A stretch of 64,000 nucleotides of DNA from Novosphingobium silvae (GTDB taxonomy: Bacteria; Pseudomonadota; Alphaproteobacteria; Sphingomonadales; Sphingomonadaceae), in contig NZ_WVTD01000003.1 of NCBI RefSeq assembly GCF_009856825.1, positions 124,001-188,000 on the forward strand, given 5' to 3'. Positions 26,952 to 35,331 of this stretch are shown here, piece after piece; the stretch's first letter is position 1; the number at the start of each line of letters is the position of its first letter. The position numbers and the translations under genes are program-made. The notes beneath the pieces were generated by a model. The model was not told the origin of the DNA, searched no databases, and saw only the letters and a list, made by a program, of their open reading frames with translations.

Positions 26952-27905
26952 ATGCCCGCCTTCTCCCGCTTCCTGCGCTATTTCATGGCCGTCGGCCGTC
27001 ATGGCTCGATCCGCAAAGCCGCGGACGAGCTCAACGTCTCGGCCTCGGCGATCGCGCGGCAGATCCTCAACGTCGAGGCCGACATCGGCACTCCGCTGTT
27101 CGAGCGGCTGCCGACCGGACTTCGGCTGACGGCGGCGGGCGAGATCATGATGGGGGCGGGGAACCGCTGGCAGAAGAACATGATCGATATCCGCGCCCAG
27201 ATCGAGGACCTGCGCGGCCTCAAGCGCGGCCATGTCGAGATGGCGATCATCGACGCGCTGGCCAAGGGATACATCCCCGCCGCCGTGCGCGCGATCCAGG
27301 AGCGTTACCCCGGCATCACCGTGGGCGTGCGGGTGCTCGCCAACGACGAGGTGCGCAGGGCCGTGGCTGCGGGAGAGGTGGATTTCGGCATCCTTTTCGA
27401 GCCCCAGACCTACCGCGACCTCACCGTGCGCGCCTTCGTCGAGGTGTTCCTCGGCTTCGTCGCGCCGCCCGGCCATCCCCTCGCCCGCAAGAGCGAGGCG
27501 CGCTTCTCCGCCTGCACGGGAACGCCGCTGATCGTGCCTGCAGAGCCGCTCGCGGTCAGCCAGCAGATCGCCGTCCTGATGGGCGCGACGGGCATGGAAG
27601 TGGATCGCAAGGCCACTTCGGACAACATCCAGATGATCACCTCGCTGGTGCAGGAAGGCGTGGGCATTGGCATCCTCTCCTCGCTCGACGTCATCACCGA
27701 GGTGCAGGCGGGCCTGCTTTGCTTCACGCGCATCTCCGACGCGCTGCTCCGCCCGATGACGCTCGCCTTGTGCACCAACGCCGCACGCACGCCTTCCTAC
27801 GCGGCGGGGATCGTGCTTTCCGAGATCGAACTCGGCTTTGCGCAGCTCAGCTACCACGAATCGATGCGGGTGCGCGCAAGGTCCCCGGCACAATCGGCGG
27901 ATTGA
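26952..27905 (+). CDS. LysR-family regulator, probable purine regulon controller
   Basis: A 317-residue LysR-type regulator. The N-terminal winged helix-turn-helix (residues 1-65) reads FMAVGRHGSIRKAADELNVSASAIARQILNVEADIGTPLFERLP, and the substrate-binding domain spans about residues 90-300. It is divergent from the exported adenosine deaminase/TonB receptor operon, and a 24-bp dyad lies in its promoter with a matching copy before the purine-degradation operon. It therefore probably senses a purine or a breakdown product and controls both. The ligand is not predictable from the sequence. Confidence 0.85.
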   Translation: MPAFSRFLRYFMAVGRHGSIRKAADELNVSASAIARQILNVEADIGTPLFERLPTGLRLTAAGEIMMGAGNRWQKNMIDIRAQIEDLRGLKRGHVEMAIIDALAKGYIPAAVRAIQERYPGITVGVRVLANDEVRRAVAAGEVDFGILFEPQTYRDLTVRAFVEVFLGFVAPPGHPLARKSEARFSACTGTPLIVPAEPLAVSQQIAVLMGATGMEVDRKATSDNIQMITSLVQEGVGIGILSSLDVITEVQAGLLCFTRISDALLRPMTLALCTNAARTPSYAAGIVLSEIELGFAQLSYHESMRVRARSPAQSAD

Positions 27906-27988
27906 ACGACCGCAGGCGATTGCCCTGCGGCCGCTCGGAAGTTATCGGCTGGATCTTCCCCACATCGCCCGCACAGGATTCGCGACCG

Positions 27989-28522
27989 ATGAGCCACGAC
28001 GCGCAGCCCGAACTCCACTACCTCGAATACTACGAGGACTTCCTTGCCAAGGTCCGCGTCCTTTCGCGCAAGATCCGCGATGGCGAATGGAAGCCCGAGT
28101 TCATCATCGGCGTAGGGCGCGGCGGGCTGGTCCCGGCGGTGTACATCTCGCACCAGCTCGAACTGCCGATGCTGTCGATCGACCATTCCTCCAAGGTGCC
28201 CGGTTTCGCCGACGAACTGCTCGGCAAGGTTGCGGGGATGAGCGCCGAGGGGAAGCGCCTGCTGTTCGTCGACGACATCAACGACAGCGGCGGCACGATC
28301 GAATACATCCGCCAGCTGCTGGGCGACAACGGCTGCGACGCGCAGAACCTGCGCTTCGCCGTGCTCATCAACAACACCCGTTCCAAGGCCGTCGCCGAAC
28401 TCTACGTCGACGAGATCGATCGCGACGAAGACAAGCGCTGGTTCGTGTTCCCGTGGGAATCGGTGGGCACCCGCGAGGCGATCGTGGACGAGGCCCGTTC
28501 CGTCCCCGAGCGGCTCGGCTGA
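27989..28522 (+). CDS. Phosphoribosyltransferase-fold protein, xanthine/hypoxanthine salvage type
   Basis: A 177-residue PRTase. The start MSHDAQPELHYLEYYEDFL at 27989 follows a weak AGGA. The PRPP-binding signature is LLFVDDINDSGGT (about residues 87-99), preceded by FIIGVGRGGLVPAVYIS, which holds the pyrophosphate loop. Proteins with this layout are usually annotated as xanthine or hypoxanthine-guanine phosphoribosyltransferases and return free bases to nucleotides. It lies between the purine regulator and the end of the purine operon, so it could balance salvage against degradation. The base specificity cannot be read from the sequence. Confidence 0.85.
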   Translation: MSHDAQPELHYLEYYEDFLAKVRVLSRKIRDGEWKPEFIIGVGRGGLVPAVYISHQLELPMLSIDHSSKVPGFADELLGKVAGMSAEGKRLLFVDDINDSGGTIEYIRQLLGDNGCDAQNLRFAVLINNTRSKAVAELYVDEIDRDEDKRWFVFPWESVGTREAIVDEARSVPERLG

Positions 28523-28535
28523 GGATCGCCGGCGC

Positions 28536-29114
28536 ATGCGCATCTGCGTTTATCTGGGTTCCTCGCCCGGCAACAATCCCCTCTACCGCGAGGCGGCCGA
28601 GCAGTTCGGCACGCTGCTGGCGCGGCGGGGCATCGGGCTGGTCTACGGCGGCGGCATGGTCGGCCTCATGGGCGTGATCGCCGATGCGGTCTGTGCCGCC
28701 GGCGGCGAAGTCATCGGCATCATCCCCGAGGCCCTGCGCGCGCGCGAGCACGACCATCCGGGCATCAGCGAACTCCACGTCGTCCAGACCATGCATGAAC
28801 GCAAGGCGATGATGGCGAACCTCGCGGACGGCTTCGTGACGCTCCCGGGCGGCATCGGCACGTTCGAGGAGATGTTCGAGGCCTGGTGCTGGTCGCAGCT
28901 GGGCTATCACAACAAGCCGGTCGGGCTGCTCGACGTCAATGGCTTCTACTCCGGCCTGCGCCAGTTCATCGACAACGTCGTGGAGGAAGGTTTCCTGCAG
29001 CCGCGCCACCGCTCAATGCTGATCGTGGAGAAGGATCCCGAGACGATGATCGACCGGATCGTCAACTTCGTCCCGCCTGAGAACGAGCACTGGCTGGGCG
29101 CAAGGGACGTCTGA
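28536..29114 (+). CDS. LOG-family nucleotide 5'-monophosphate phosphoribohydrolase
   Basis: A 192-residue member of the LOG/TIGR00730 Rossmann-fold family. The catalytic signature PGGIGTFEE is present (about residues 108-116), along with GLVYGGGMVGLMGVIADAV for nucleotide binding and the HERKAMM arginine region. Characterised members release a base from N6-modified AMP or from AMP, giving ribose 5-phosphate. It starts 13 bases after the phosphoribosyltransferase, so the pair form an operon of opposing reactions on purine nucleotides. A role in cytokinin production is known for some homologues but has no support here. Confidence 0.88.
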   Translation: MRICVYLGSSPGNNPLYREAAEQFGTLLARRGIGLVYGGGMVGLMGVIADAVCAAGGEVIGIIPEALRAREHDHPGISELHVVQTMHERKAMMANLADGFVTLPGGIGTFEEMFEAWCWSQLGYHNKPVGLLDVNGFYSGLRQFIDNVVEEGFLQPRHRSMLIVEKDPETMIDRIVNFVPPENEHWLGARDV

Positions 29115-29139
29115 ACGCGGGCCCGCGCCGCGCCCTCGG

Positions 29140-29628
29140 TCAGCTGAGGGGCGGCGCCAGGGCCAGCAGTGCCTTGTACGGATCGCCTTTCATCCCCAGC
29201 ACATGCGCGAAGGCAGGCTCGGTCTTCAAGCCGGTGCGCCGCGCCGCCCGGACGGCTTCGAAAAATGCGCCGCCGCCGGTTTCGAGCAGTTGCTGTTCCG
29301 CCAGGAAGTGCCGCCATCCCGCCTGTACATCGACCGGCAAGGGCGAGCCGAAGACCTCGAACGGCAGCCCCGCGACGCGGAACACGGCCACCACCGCCCG
29401 CTCGCCGCAGGTCCACTGGTGCATGGAGAAGCCTTCCAGATGAGCAAAGGCCTGCCAGACGACACCTGCAAAGGCCTGCGCGTCGGCTGCATGGCACAGG
29501 ATGTCGATGTCGCTCCCGGCAACGTCGAGGCCGAGCGGGAAGGTTCCGGCGACGCGGGGATCGAAGGCGGCGAGGCGCGCCAGCGCCCCGCTCTCCTCAA
29601 GCGCCGCCTGCCACGGCCGGGCGTTCAC
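29140..29628 (-). CDS. DUF4269-family nucleotidyltransferase-like protein
   Basis: A 162-residue protein of the DUF4269 family. The segment FPLGLDVAGSDIDILCHAAD (about residues 29-48) resembles the G-S/D-x-D-x-D core of minimal nucleotidyltransferases, with FEVFGSPLPVDVQAGWRHF further on. The GTG start at 29628 overlaps the adenine deaminase stop by 4 bp. It is the last gene of the purine string, and its role there is unknown. Confidence 0.75.
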   Translation of the reverse strand: MNARPWQAALEESGALARLAAFDPRVAGTFPLGLDVAGSDIDILCHAADAQAFAGVVWQAFAHLEGFSMHQWTCGERAVVAVFRVAGLPFEVFGSPLPVDVQAGWRHFLAEQQLLETGGGAFFEAVRAARRTGLKTEPAFAHVLGMKGDPYKALLALAPPLS

Positions 29629-30644
29629 CGGGCCGCGTAAGCCTCGAGCCGATCGAGGTGCACCGCGATCGCCTCGGGTGGAAGGAAGGAGCCGGTGAAG
29701 CTGTTGCGCGCCAGCATGACCAGATCCTCGCGCGAGAGGGCCCGGGCGTCCGCCACGGCGCGGTAGTTGTCGGCCACGTAGCCGCCGAAGTAGGCGGGAT
29801 CGTCGGAATTGACCGTCGCCCGCAGGCCCAGTTCCAGCATCCGGTCGAGCGGATGGTCGGCAAGGTCGTCCACCACGCAGAGCTTCAGGTTGGACAGCGG
29901 GCACACCGTCAGCGTCATGCCCTCGGCGACCAGCCGCGCGACGAGCGCTTCGTCTTCCAGCGCCCGGTTGCCATGGTCGATCCGGTCCACGCCGAGCATT
30001 TCCAGAGCTTCGTGGACATAGGCCGGCGGCCCCTCCTCCCCCGCATGCGCGGTGATCTTCAGGCCCAGCGCTCGCGCCGCCGCGAAGACGCGTGCGAACT
30101 TCTGGGGCGGATGACCGACTTCCGAACTGTCGAGACCCACGGCCACGATATGTTCGAGCCACGGCTTCGCCATCTCAAGCGTGGCGAAGGCGGCCTCCTC
30201 GGAAAGATGACGCAGAAACGAGAGGATGAGGCTGGACGTCAGGCCCAGCTCGCTCTCGGCGGCGCGGCAGGCGGAAAGCAGGCCCTCGATCACTTCCTCG
30301 AACGCGATGCCCCGGTCGGTATGGGCCTGGGGATCGAACATGATCTCGGCATGGACCACCCCGTCCGCCGCGGCGCGCCGGAAATACGCCATCGCAAGGT
30401 CGTGGAAATCCGCTCGCGTGCGAAGGACATCCGCGCCTGCGTAATAGATGTCGAGGAAGTCCTGGAGGTTGGAGAAGTCGTAGGCGGCGCGAACCTCCTC
30501 CACGCTGGCATAGGGAATCGCGACGCGATTGCGCTGCGCCAGTTCGAACATCAGCTCGGGCTCGAGGCTGCCTTCGATGTGGAGGTGGAGTTCGGCCTTG
30601 GGAAGGCCGGCGATGAAAGCGAAAAAGTCGGTCATCGGGTCCAT
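29625..30644 (-). CDS. Adenine deaminase (adenosine deaminase superfamily, type 2)
   Basis: A 339-residue cytoplasmic enzyme of the ADA superfamily. Zinc and catalytic motifs are ELHLHIEGSLEPEL (about 18-31), AHAGEEGPPAY, DRIDHGNRAL and NSDDPAYFGGYVADNY. The last motif, together with VGLDSSEVGHPPQKF, is characteristic of the bacterial and fungal adenine deaminases (such as the Pseudomonas PA0148 type) more than of adenosine deaminases, so adenine to hypoxanthine is the likely reaction. The first ATG follows the guaD stop codon directly; an in-frame ATG nine bases on (MTDFF) is also possible. Confidence 0.88.
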   Translation of the reverse strand: MDPMTDFFAFIAGLPKAELHLHIEGSLEPELMFELAQRNRVAIPYASVEEVRAAYDFSNLQDFLDIYYAGADVLRTRADFHDLAMAYFRRAAADGVVHAEIMFDPQAHTDRGIAFEEVIEGLLSACRAAESELGLTSSLILSFLRHLSEEAAFATLEMAKPWLEHIVAVGLDSSEVGHPPQKFARVFAAARALGLKITAHAGEEGPPAYVHEALEMLGVDRIDHGNRALEDEALVARLVAEGMTLTVCPLSNLKLCVVDDLADHPLDRMLELGLRATVNSDDPAYFGGYVADNYRAVADARALSREDLVMLARNSFTGSFLPPEAIAVHLDRLEAYAAR

Positions 30645-31940
30645 CTAGCACAAAGTGGAAGGCTTTGGGGACTTCCACGCGCATTCGCCCATGACATAGG
30701 TCGCGGCGATGGCGCGCTCGTCGCCCAGGATCTGCAGGGCGAACAGGCGCGTCGCAAGGTCGGCGCCTCCGGTGCGGCGGGCGAGCAGCTGCGTCGCGGC
30801 GCAGTCGAGCACCACGAAGTCGGCCTCCTGCCCTACTTCGAGAGCACCGACGCGGTCCTCGATATGGAGCAGGGCCGCGCTGCCTGCGGTGGCGAGATAG
30901 AGCGCGCGGAACGGATCGAGCCGGTCCTCGCGCGCCAGTGCCGCCTGATAGGCAAGTCCTGCGGTGCGCAACATCGAGAACGATGTCCCCGCGCCCACGT
31001 CGGTACCGAGGCCGAGGCGCAGCCCGTGCCGGTCGGCCTGCCCGAAGTCGAAATGCCCCGAGCCAAGGAACAGGTTGGACGAGGGACACACCGCCACACC
31101 CGCCCCGCTTTCGCGAAGGCGCGCGCACGAACGCTCGGGCAAGTGGATCGCATGCGCGAACACCGAACGCTGTGTCACCAGGCCGAAGCGGTCGTAGACG
31201 TCGAGGTAGTCCGCCGCATCCGGGAAGCGGGCGGCGACGGCGGCGACTTCATGGACGTTCTCGGCAAGATGCGTGTGCATCAGCACTTCGGGGTGCTCGT
31301 CCAGCAACGCCCCTGCCTCGGCAAGCTGCTCGTCGCTGCAGGACAGTGCGAAACGCGGTGTCACCGCATAGCCGAGTCGCCCGCGCCCATGCCAGCGCCG
31401 GATCAGCGCCTCGCTCTCTGCCCGGCCGGTGGCGGGAGTGTCGTTCAGGCCTTCGGGCCCAAGGTCCATCAGCACCTTGCCCGAGACCACGCGCATGCGC
31501 CGCGCGAGCGCGGCCTCGAACAGCGCGTCCACCGATTGCGCGTGGACCGTGGGATAGACAAGCGCGCTGGTGGTGCCGCTGCGCAGCAGTTCGTCGAGGA
31601 AGAAGGCGGCAACGGCGGCGGCGTGCGCCTTGTCCACGAAGGCTTTCTCGGCAGGGAAGATGTGCTTGTCCAGCCAGTCCAGCAACTGCTCGCCGTAGGA
31701 GGCGATGCAATCCGTCTGCGGATAGTGGACGTGGGCATCGACGAAGCCGGGAACCACGAGCCCGGGCAGCACTTCGGGTTCGGGATACTTGCCCGCCAGT
31801 TCGGCATAGGGCCCGCGCGCGACGACGATGCCGTCCTCGACGACGAGCAGGCCGTCGCTCTCGTGCCGCACGGCGGCGGGGCCCGCATCGCGCGGATCCC
31901 GGGCGACGGAGAGAAGTTCGGCGCGGTAGGCCTTCAGCAT
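30645..31940 (-). CDS. guaD: Guanine deaminase
   Basis: A 431-residue amidohydrolase that converts guanine to xanthine. The metal site is visible in PGFVDAHVHYPQTD (about 64-77), later HTHLAEN, an HAIHL histidine, and LGTDVGAGTS with the metal-binding Asp. LLDWLDKHIFPAEKAFVD is typical of GuaD. Length and ends match the family. An 88-bp gap separates it from xdhC, so a secondary promoter is possible, but the direction and pathway agree with one transcript. Confidence 0.95.
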   Translation of the reverse strand: MLKAYRAELLSVARDPRDAGPAAVRHESDGLLVVEDGIVVARGPYAELAGKYPEPEVLPGLVVPGFVDAHVHYPQTDCIASYGEQLLDWLDKHIFPAEKAFVDKAHAAAVAAFFLDELLRSGTTSALVYPTVHAQSVDALFEAALARRMRVVSGKVLMDLGPEGLNDTPATGRAESEALIRRWHGRGRLGYAVTPRFALSCSDEQLAEAGALLDEHPEVLMHTHLAENVHEVAAVAARFPDAADYLDVYDRFGLVTQRSVFAHAIHLPERSCARLRESGAGVAVCPSSNLFLGSGHFDFGQADRHGLRLGLGTDVGAGTSFSMLRTAGLAYQAALAREDRLDPFRALYLATAGSAALLHIEDRVGALEVGQEADFVVLDCAATQLLARRTGGADLATRLFALQILGDERAIAATYVMGECAWKSPKPSTLC

Positions 31941-32028
31941 GTCCTGAAACTCGACTGGCGGACCGCCCGGCGCCGGCCGTGGCGCGAGCGGGAACGGGAT
32001 GATGCGCGTACGGGCGCAGCGTGGTGGT

Positions 32029-32952
32029 TCATTGCCCGCGCAGGGTCAGCAGCTGCGCGCAGACGGAGATCGCGATCACGTCCGGCTCCTTGCCCCTGAC
32101 GCCGGGCATGCCGATCGGCGCGGTCAGCCTTGCCAGCGCCTCGGGCCCGATGCCGTCGGCCGCAAGGCGCGACCTGAACCGCGCGATCTTGGTGGACGAT
32201 CCGATCAGGCCGACGAACGCCGCCGGCTCCGCCCTCCCCAGTGCGGCGAGGACGAGGTGGTAGTCCAGCGGATGGTCATGCGTCAGGATCAGGATCGCCG
32301 CGTCGGCCGGGGCTTCCTCGAGGCAGGTGGCGATGTCCTCCTCGGCCATCACGGTGACGCCGTCGATGTGGCCCTGCTCGAGCCGGGTGTCGAACCAGGC
32401 GAGCTGCAGGGGCAGGCCGGTCATGTGCCGCTCGATCGCCTGCCCGACATGGCCCGCGCCGAACAGGTACACCGGGCGGGCCCGCTCGCCCACCGGCTCG
32501 ACGATGCGAGTGCCCGCCGCCGGCCTGTCTCCCCGAGCGGACTGGCGGGTGGCGGTCTCTCGCTCGAACACCGCGCGCTCCAGCCCGTCCTCCGTGAACG
32601 TCGTCGCGAGCATGCGTCCGGGCTCCGCATCGTGCAGCCAGTCGAGCGCATCAGGGTCGATCCGCTCCACCAGGATGCGAACGCGCCCGCCGCAGCACTG
32701 GCCCAGCAGCGGGCCCAGCGGATAGTCCTGCACGCGCCAGGTGCCCGGTGCGTAATCCAGCAAGGCACGGGCCTGCTCCACGGCGCGGTATTCAAGCTGC
32801 CCGCCGCCGATGGTGCCTTCCTGCCCCTGCGCCGTCACGAGCATGCGCGTGCCCGCGCCGCGCGGAGCCGAGCCTTCGCTGGCGAGAATGGAGACCATCG
32901 CCGCAGGCACGCTGCGGTCGAGCCGCCGTAGCCAGCCGATCCACTGCGTCAT
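32029..32952 (-). CDS. xdhC: Xanthine dehydrogenase accessory protein XdhC
   Basis: A 307-residue chaperone that binds the molybdenum cofactor, promotes its sulfuration and inserts it into XDH. It has the N-terminal XdhC/CoxI domain (MVSILASEGSAPRGAGTRMLV, GTIGGGQLEYRAVEQA, GQCCGGRVRILVE) and a C-terminal Rossmann domain (PVYLFGAGHVGQAIERHM). The ATG at 32952 overlaps the xdhB stop by 4 bp. It is the only XdhC-type chaperone in the window, although three molybdenum hydroxylases are encoded here. Confidence 0.95.
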   Translation of the reverse strand: MTQWIGWLRRLDRSVPAAMVSILASEGSAPRGAGTRMLVTAQGQEGTIGGGQLEYRAVEQARALLDYAPGTWRVQDYPLGPLLGQCCGGRVRILVERIDPDALDWLHDAEPGRMLATTFTEDGLERAVFERETATRQSARGDRPAAGTRIVEPVGERARPVYLFGAGHVGQAIERHMTGLPLQLAWFDTRLEQGHIDGVTVMAEEDIATCLEEAPADAAILILTHDHPLDYHLVLAALGRAEPAAFVGLIGSSTKIARFRSRLAADGIGPEALARLTAPIGMPGVRGKEPDVIAISVCAQLLTLRGQ

Positions 32953-35261
32953 TCCCCTGCTCCGTGAGCGGCGATCGCGCACAGCACGCGCTCGGGCGTG
33001 GCGGGAGCATCCAGCGGCGGGATTGTCCGCCGCCCGGGCGCCGCGGCGGCGACCGCGCGGTTCAGCGCCGAGAAGACCGAGATCGCCAGCATGAACGGCG
33101 GCTCGCCCACGGCCTTGGAGCGGTTGATGGTGGGCTCCACGTTCTCGCCGTCCCACAGCTCGATGGTGAAGTGGCCCGGCCGGTCGGAAGCGGTGGGGAT
33201 TTTGTAGGTCGCCGGGCTGTGCGTGAGGAGGCGGCCCTTCGCATCGTAGACCAGTTCCTCGCTCGTCAGCCAGCCCTGCCCCTGGATGAAGCCGCCTTCG
33301 ATCTGGCCCATGTCGATCGCCGGGTTGAGCGAGCGGCCCACGTCGTGGAGAATGTCGACCGCCAGCACCCGATGCTCGCCGGTGAGCGTGTCGATCACCA
33401 CTTCGCTCACCGCCGCGCCATAGGCGAAGTAGTAGAACGGGCGCCCCTTGAAGACCGAGCGGTCGTACTCGATGCCCGGCGTCGCGTAGTAGCCCGTCGA
33501 AGAGAGCGAGATGCGCCCGATGTGCGCCTTGCGCGCGACCTGCCCGAAGGCCAGCGTCTGCCCGCCCACCAGCACGCCGCCGGGCGTGAAGTGGACTTCG
33601 CTTTCCCCTACGGCGTAGGCGCGGGACAGAAAGGCGCAGAGGCGTTCGCGGATGGTCATGGCCGCGTTGTAGGCCGCCATGCCGTTGAGGTCCGCGCCCG
33701 AGCTTGCCGCCGTGGCCGAGGTGTTGGGCACCTTGTCGGTGCGCGTGGACGTGATGCGCACGAGGTCGGGTGAAACGCTGAAGACATCGGCCACCACTTG
33801 CGCGATCTTGACGTGTAGACCCTGCCCCATCTCCGTGCCGCCGTGGTTCACCTGGATCGACCCGTCGGCATAGACATGCACGAGCGCGCCCGCCTGGTTG
33901 AGGTGCGTGGTGGTGAAGCTGATCCCGAACTTGACCGGGGTTAGCGCGATGCCCTTCTTGAGCACCGGGCTCGCGACGTTGAAAGCCGCCACCGCCCTTG
34001 CCCGCTCGTCGTAGCGCGAGGTGGCGCGCAGGCGAGCGATGATCTGCGGGGCGACATTGTCGGCCACCTCCATCCCGTAAGGCGTGGTGTCGCGTCCCGG
34101 GCCGTAGAGGTTGGCCATGCGCACGTCGAGCGGGTCCAGGCCGAGATGGGCGGCCACATGGTCGATCACCCGCTCGATCGCGAGCATCCCCTGCGGTCCG
34201 CCGAAGCCGCGAAAGGCGGTGGCAGAGACGGTGTTCGTCTTCAGCCGCTCGGACACGACTTCCACGTCGGGCACGTAGTAGCAGTTGTCGGAATGGAACA
34301 TCGCGCGGTCGTTGATCGCGGGCGAAAGGTCCACGCTCGCGCCGCAGCGGGAGGCGAGATGGAGCGAGAGCCCCTGCAGGCGGCCGTCCGCATTGAAGCC
34401 GACGTCGTAGCCCACCTCGAACTCGTGCCGCTTGCCCGTCATGACCATGTCGTCGTCACGGTCGCACCGGAACTTGGCCGGACGTCCGGTCCTGTGCGCG
34501 GCGAGAGCGGCGGCCGCCGCGAAGAGCGCGGCCTGCGTCTCCTTGCCACCGAAGGCGCCGCCCATGCGCCGCACCTCCACGGTCACGTCCGCCGAGGAAA
34601 GCTGCAGCATGTGCGCGATCAGGTGCTGCACTTCGCTGGGGTGCTGGGTGGAACTGAGCACATGGACCTGCCCGTCCTCCCCCGGAGTGGCGACGGCGAC
34701 CTGCCCCTCGAGGTAGAAGTGGTCCTGCCCGCCCATCGCGAAGCGGCCCTGCAGGCGGTGGGCCGCGCCTTCGAGAGCGGTGGCGGCATCGCCGCGCGCC
34801 ATGCGCTGCGCCGGCTCTATGTGCGAACCGGCTGCGCGCGCATCGGCGATGGTGATCGCGGGGGCAAGCCGTTCGTACTCGATGCGCCCGAGCCGCGCCG
34901 CCACGCGCGCCGCGCGCTGGCTGGTCGCCGCCACCAGGAACAGCGCCTGACCATGGCACGCCACTTCGCCATCGGCGAGCAGCTGGTCGTCACCCGCGAC
35001 CGGCGCGACATCGTTGGCGCCGGGAATGTCGGCAGCCGTGAAGACCGCGATCACGCCCGGCGACTTGCGCACCTCGGCAAGGTCCATCGACACGATGCGC
35101 GCACGCGCCTCGCTCGACTGGCCGAAGGCGAGGTGCAGCATGCCTGCCGGTTCGTGCACGTCATCGGCGTAGCGCGCTTCTCCGGTGACGTGGAGGCGCG
35201 CGCTGTCATGCGGGCGGGATGGCTTTGGCAGCACTTTCCAGGCGGGGTCGCGCTCAGCCAT
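32949..35261 (-). CDS. xdhB: Xanthine dehydrogenase molybdopterin-binding subunit
   Basis: The catalytic subunit, 770 residues, oxidising hypoxanthine to xanthine and then to urate. The hammerhead domain starts at HDSARLHVTGEARYADD. Molybdenum-site motifs include GGAFGGKETQA, SATAFRGFGGPQG (with the substrate-positioning Arg) and the catalytic glutamate in SKAVGEPP near the C-terminus. The start at 35261 has GGGAG eight bases upstream. It overlaps a 25-codon mini-ORF placed between it and xdhA. Confidence 0.95.
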   Translation of the reverse strand: MAERDPAWKVLPKPSRPHDSARLHVTGEARYADDVHEPAGMLHLAFGQSSEARARIVSMDLAEVRKSPGVIAVFTAADIPGANDVAPVAGDDQLLADGEVACHGQALFLVAATSQRAARVAARLGRIEYERLAPAITIADARAAGSHIEPAQRMARGDAATALEGAAHRLQGRFAMGGQDHFYLEGQVAVATPGEDGQVHVLSSTQHPSEVQHLIAHMLQLSSADVTVEVRRMGGAFGGKETQAALFAAAAALAAHRTGRPAKFRCDRDDDMVMTGKRHEFEVGYDVGFNADGRLQGLSLHLASRCGASVDLSPAINDRAMFHSDNCYYVPDVEVVSERLKTNTVSATAFRGFGGPQGMLAIERVIDHVAAHLGLDPLDVRMANLYGPGRDTTPYGMEVADNVAPQIIARLRATSRYDERARAVAAFNVASPVLKKGIALTPVKFGISFTTTHLNQAGALVHVYADGSIQVNHGGTEMGQGLHVKIAQVVADVFSVSPDLVRITSTRTDKVPNTSATAASSGADLNGMAAYNAAMTIRERLCAFLSRAYAVGESEVHFTPGGVLVGGQTLAFGQVARKAHIGRISLSSTGYYATPGIEYDRSVFKGRPFYYFAYGAAVSEVVIDTLTGEHRVLAVDILHDVGRSLNPAIDMGQIEGGFIQGQGWLTSEELVYDAKGRLLTHSPATYKIPTASDRPGHFTIELWDGENVEPTINRSKAVGEPPFMLAISVFSALNRAVAAAAPGRRTIPPLDAPATPERVLCAIAAHGAGE

Positions 35262-35331
35262 GACAGGCGCTCCCGCAGAGCGTGGGAAGCAGCGGCGCGG
35301 CAGGGAAAGGAGCGATTTCAGGCAGGCTCAT
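35254..35331 (-). CDS. 25-codon mini-ORF between xdhA and xdhB (translational coupling candidate)
   Basis: ATG at 35331 overlaps the xdhA stop as ATGA; the frame reads MSLPEIAPFPAAPLLPTLC and six more residues, and its TGA (35256-35254) lies just inside the xdhB start. It overlaps both neighbours in the way every other junction of this operon does. It is proline- and hydrophobic-rich with two Cys and matches nothing I know. It may be a coupling peptide that carries ribosomes from xdhA to xdhB, or a chance reading frame. Confidence 0.35.
   Translation of the reverse strand: MSLPEIAPFPAAPLLPTLCGSACHG

Noticed and set aside
29169..32099. A 976-codon plus-strand open frame opposite guaD and adenine deaminase
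   Set aside because: It covers several real minus-strand genes with intact catalytic motifs, is Arg/His-rich and without domain similarity; a mirror effect of GC skew at codon positions.
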